From positions 1 to 64,000 of the forward strand of contig NZ_LQBD01000015.1 of NCBI RefSeq assembly GCF_046630315.1: a stretch of 64,000 bases of DNA. The letters run 5' to 3'. The DNA is from Brucella anthropi_A (lineage in GTDB: Bacteria > Pseudomonadota > Alphaproteobacteria > Rhizobiales > Rhizobiaceae). Below, piece by piece: positions 63,641-64,000 of the stretch; positions within the stretch are counted from its first letter, which is position 1, and the number at the start of each line of letters is the position of its first letter. Both the position numbers and the translations under genes were made by a program. The notes beneath the pieces were generated by a model that made no database searches, was not told the origin of the DNA, and saw only the letters and a program-made list of their open reading frames with translations.

Positions 63641-63744
63641 TTTCCTCCGTTGCGATGGGCGTGGCGGATGTATCAAAAACCCGAGTTGGGGCAGATGCCT
63701 CTAACTGCACGAACCGGCAAGACCGGGGCAGGACAGCGAAATTC

Positions 63745-64000
63745 ATGAAATTCAACGGAACCATCATCGGCATCGGCATATTGGCGGGGCTTGCCTCGGC
63801 CCTGATGTCGTCCGGCGTCGTCGCACAGGGTGGCGCGATGGCGGCTATGGCCATGGTTCTCTATTTCCTGACACCGCTTCCCATCTTCGTTGTTGCCCTT
63901 GGCTGGGGTTCGAGCGCCGGTATCGTTGCCGCCGCCACAGCTACGGTTGCCGTCGGCATTGTCGCTGTCCCGCTGGCGGCACTCCTGATGGCATTGACCA
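63745..64000 (+). CDS. DUF2232-type membrane protein, 5' part only
   Basis: From ATG 63745 the frame stays open to the window end (85 codons): MKFNGTIIGIGILAGLASAL then a run of hydrophobic helices including FLTPLPIFVVALGWG. In Rhizobiales a DUF2232 membrane protein lies between rpsR and rplI, which fits. Only the first two to three membrane helices are in view. Confidence 0.75.
   Translation, partial: MKFNGTIIGIGILAGLASALMSSGVVAQGGAMAAMAMVLYFLTPLPIFVVALGWGSSAGIVAAATATVAVGIVAVPLAALLMALT

Overview
The window is a gene-dense, roughly 57-60% G+C stretch of an alphaproteobacterial chromosome. Gene content and order point to Brucella chromosome I: the O-antigen genes wbkF and wbkD beside a tRNA-Gln and an IS3-family fragment, ccrM, two EAL phosphodiesterases matching BpdA and BpdB, a UPF0301 (YqgE) gene, the cox operon and the fab cluster. 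An 8-bp AGGGCAGT-type tandem repeat, the unit of the Brucella HOOF-Print VNTR loci, strengthens this. The order matches what I recall of the B. melitensis BMEI1426-1481 interval. That is recall, not a search, and the species is not resolved.

Layout. 1-3.4 kb: edge of an IS, tRNA-Gln, and convergent wbkF/wbkD (start of O-polysaccharide synthesis). 3.7-6.3 kb: an orphan DUF2793 phage-type gene, two ureide-pathway genes (5-hydroxyisourate hydrolase, ureidoglycolate lyase) and bioY. 6.4-15 kb: an MBL hydrolase, a DUF1499 membrane protein, a coupled pair of multiheme cytochromes c, a small orphan gene, a NodB-fold protein and ppdK. 15.3-31 kb: a VOC gene beginning inside a repeat, a CDF metal exporter, smc, a DsbA-like gene, a dciA-like gene, a coupled three-gene glycan cassette (epimerase, O-antigen-ligase-like, GT25), mutY, a HAD hydrolase, ccrM, a ClC channel and a second HAD hydrolase. 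31-41 kb: bpdA, a lipoprotein, thrC, an M16 peptidase, a GNAT enzyme, bpdB and yqgE, with two related palindromic 8-mer repeat elements around GNAT-bpdB. 41-52 kb: a DsbD-N-like exported protein and a peroxiredoxin, then a colinear minus-strand run coxB-coxA-ctaB-coxF-ctaG-coxC-DUF983-surf1-ispH-thrB-rnhA. 52.5-55.1 kb: an IalB-family protein, tldD and an AT-rich orphan. 55.3-62.5 kb: minus-strand fabD-fabG-acpP-fabF-mltG-yicC-gmk. 62.9-64 kb: divergent rpsF-rpsR and the start of a DUF2232 membrane gene.

Most genes are housekeeping: aa3 oxidase assembly, fatty-acid and cell-wall synthesis, threonine synthesis, DNA repair, methylation and chromosome organisation. The accessory signal lies in envelope glycan genes, cyclic-di-GMP turnover and several families of palindromic intergenic repeats. 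I found no complete new defence or mobile system. The features most worth a second look are the glycan cassette coupled into the conserved smc-dciA-mutY neighbourhood, the composite HOOF-type palindrome between bpdB and yqgE, the orphan multiheme cytochrome pair, and the structured rpsF leader.
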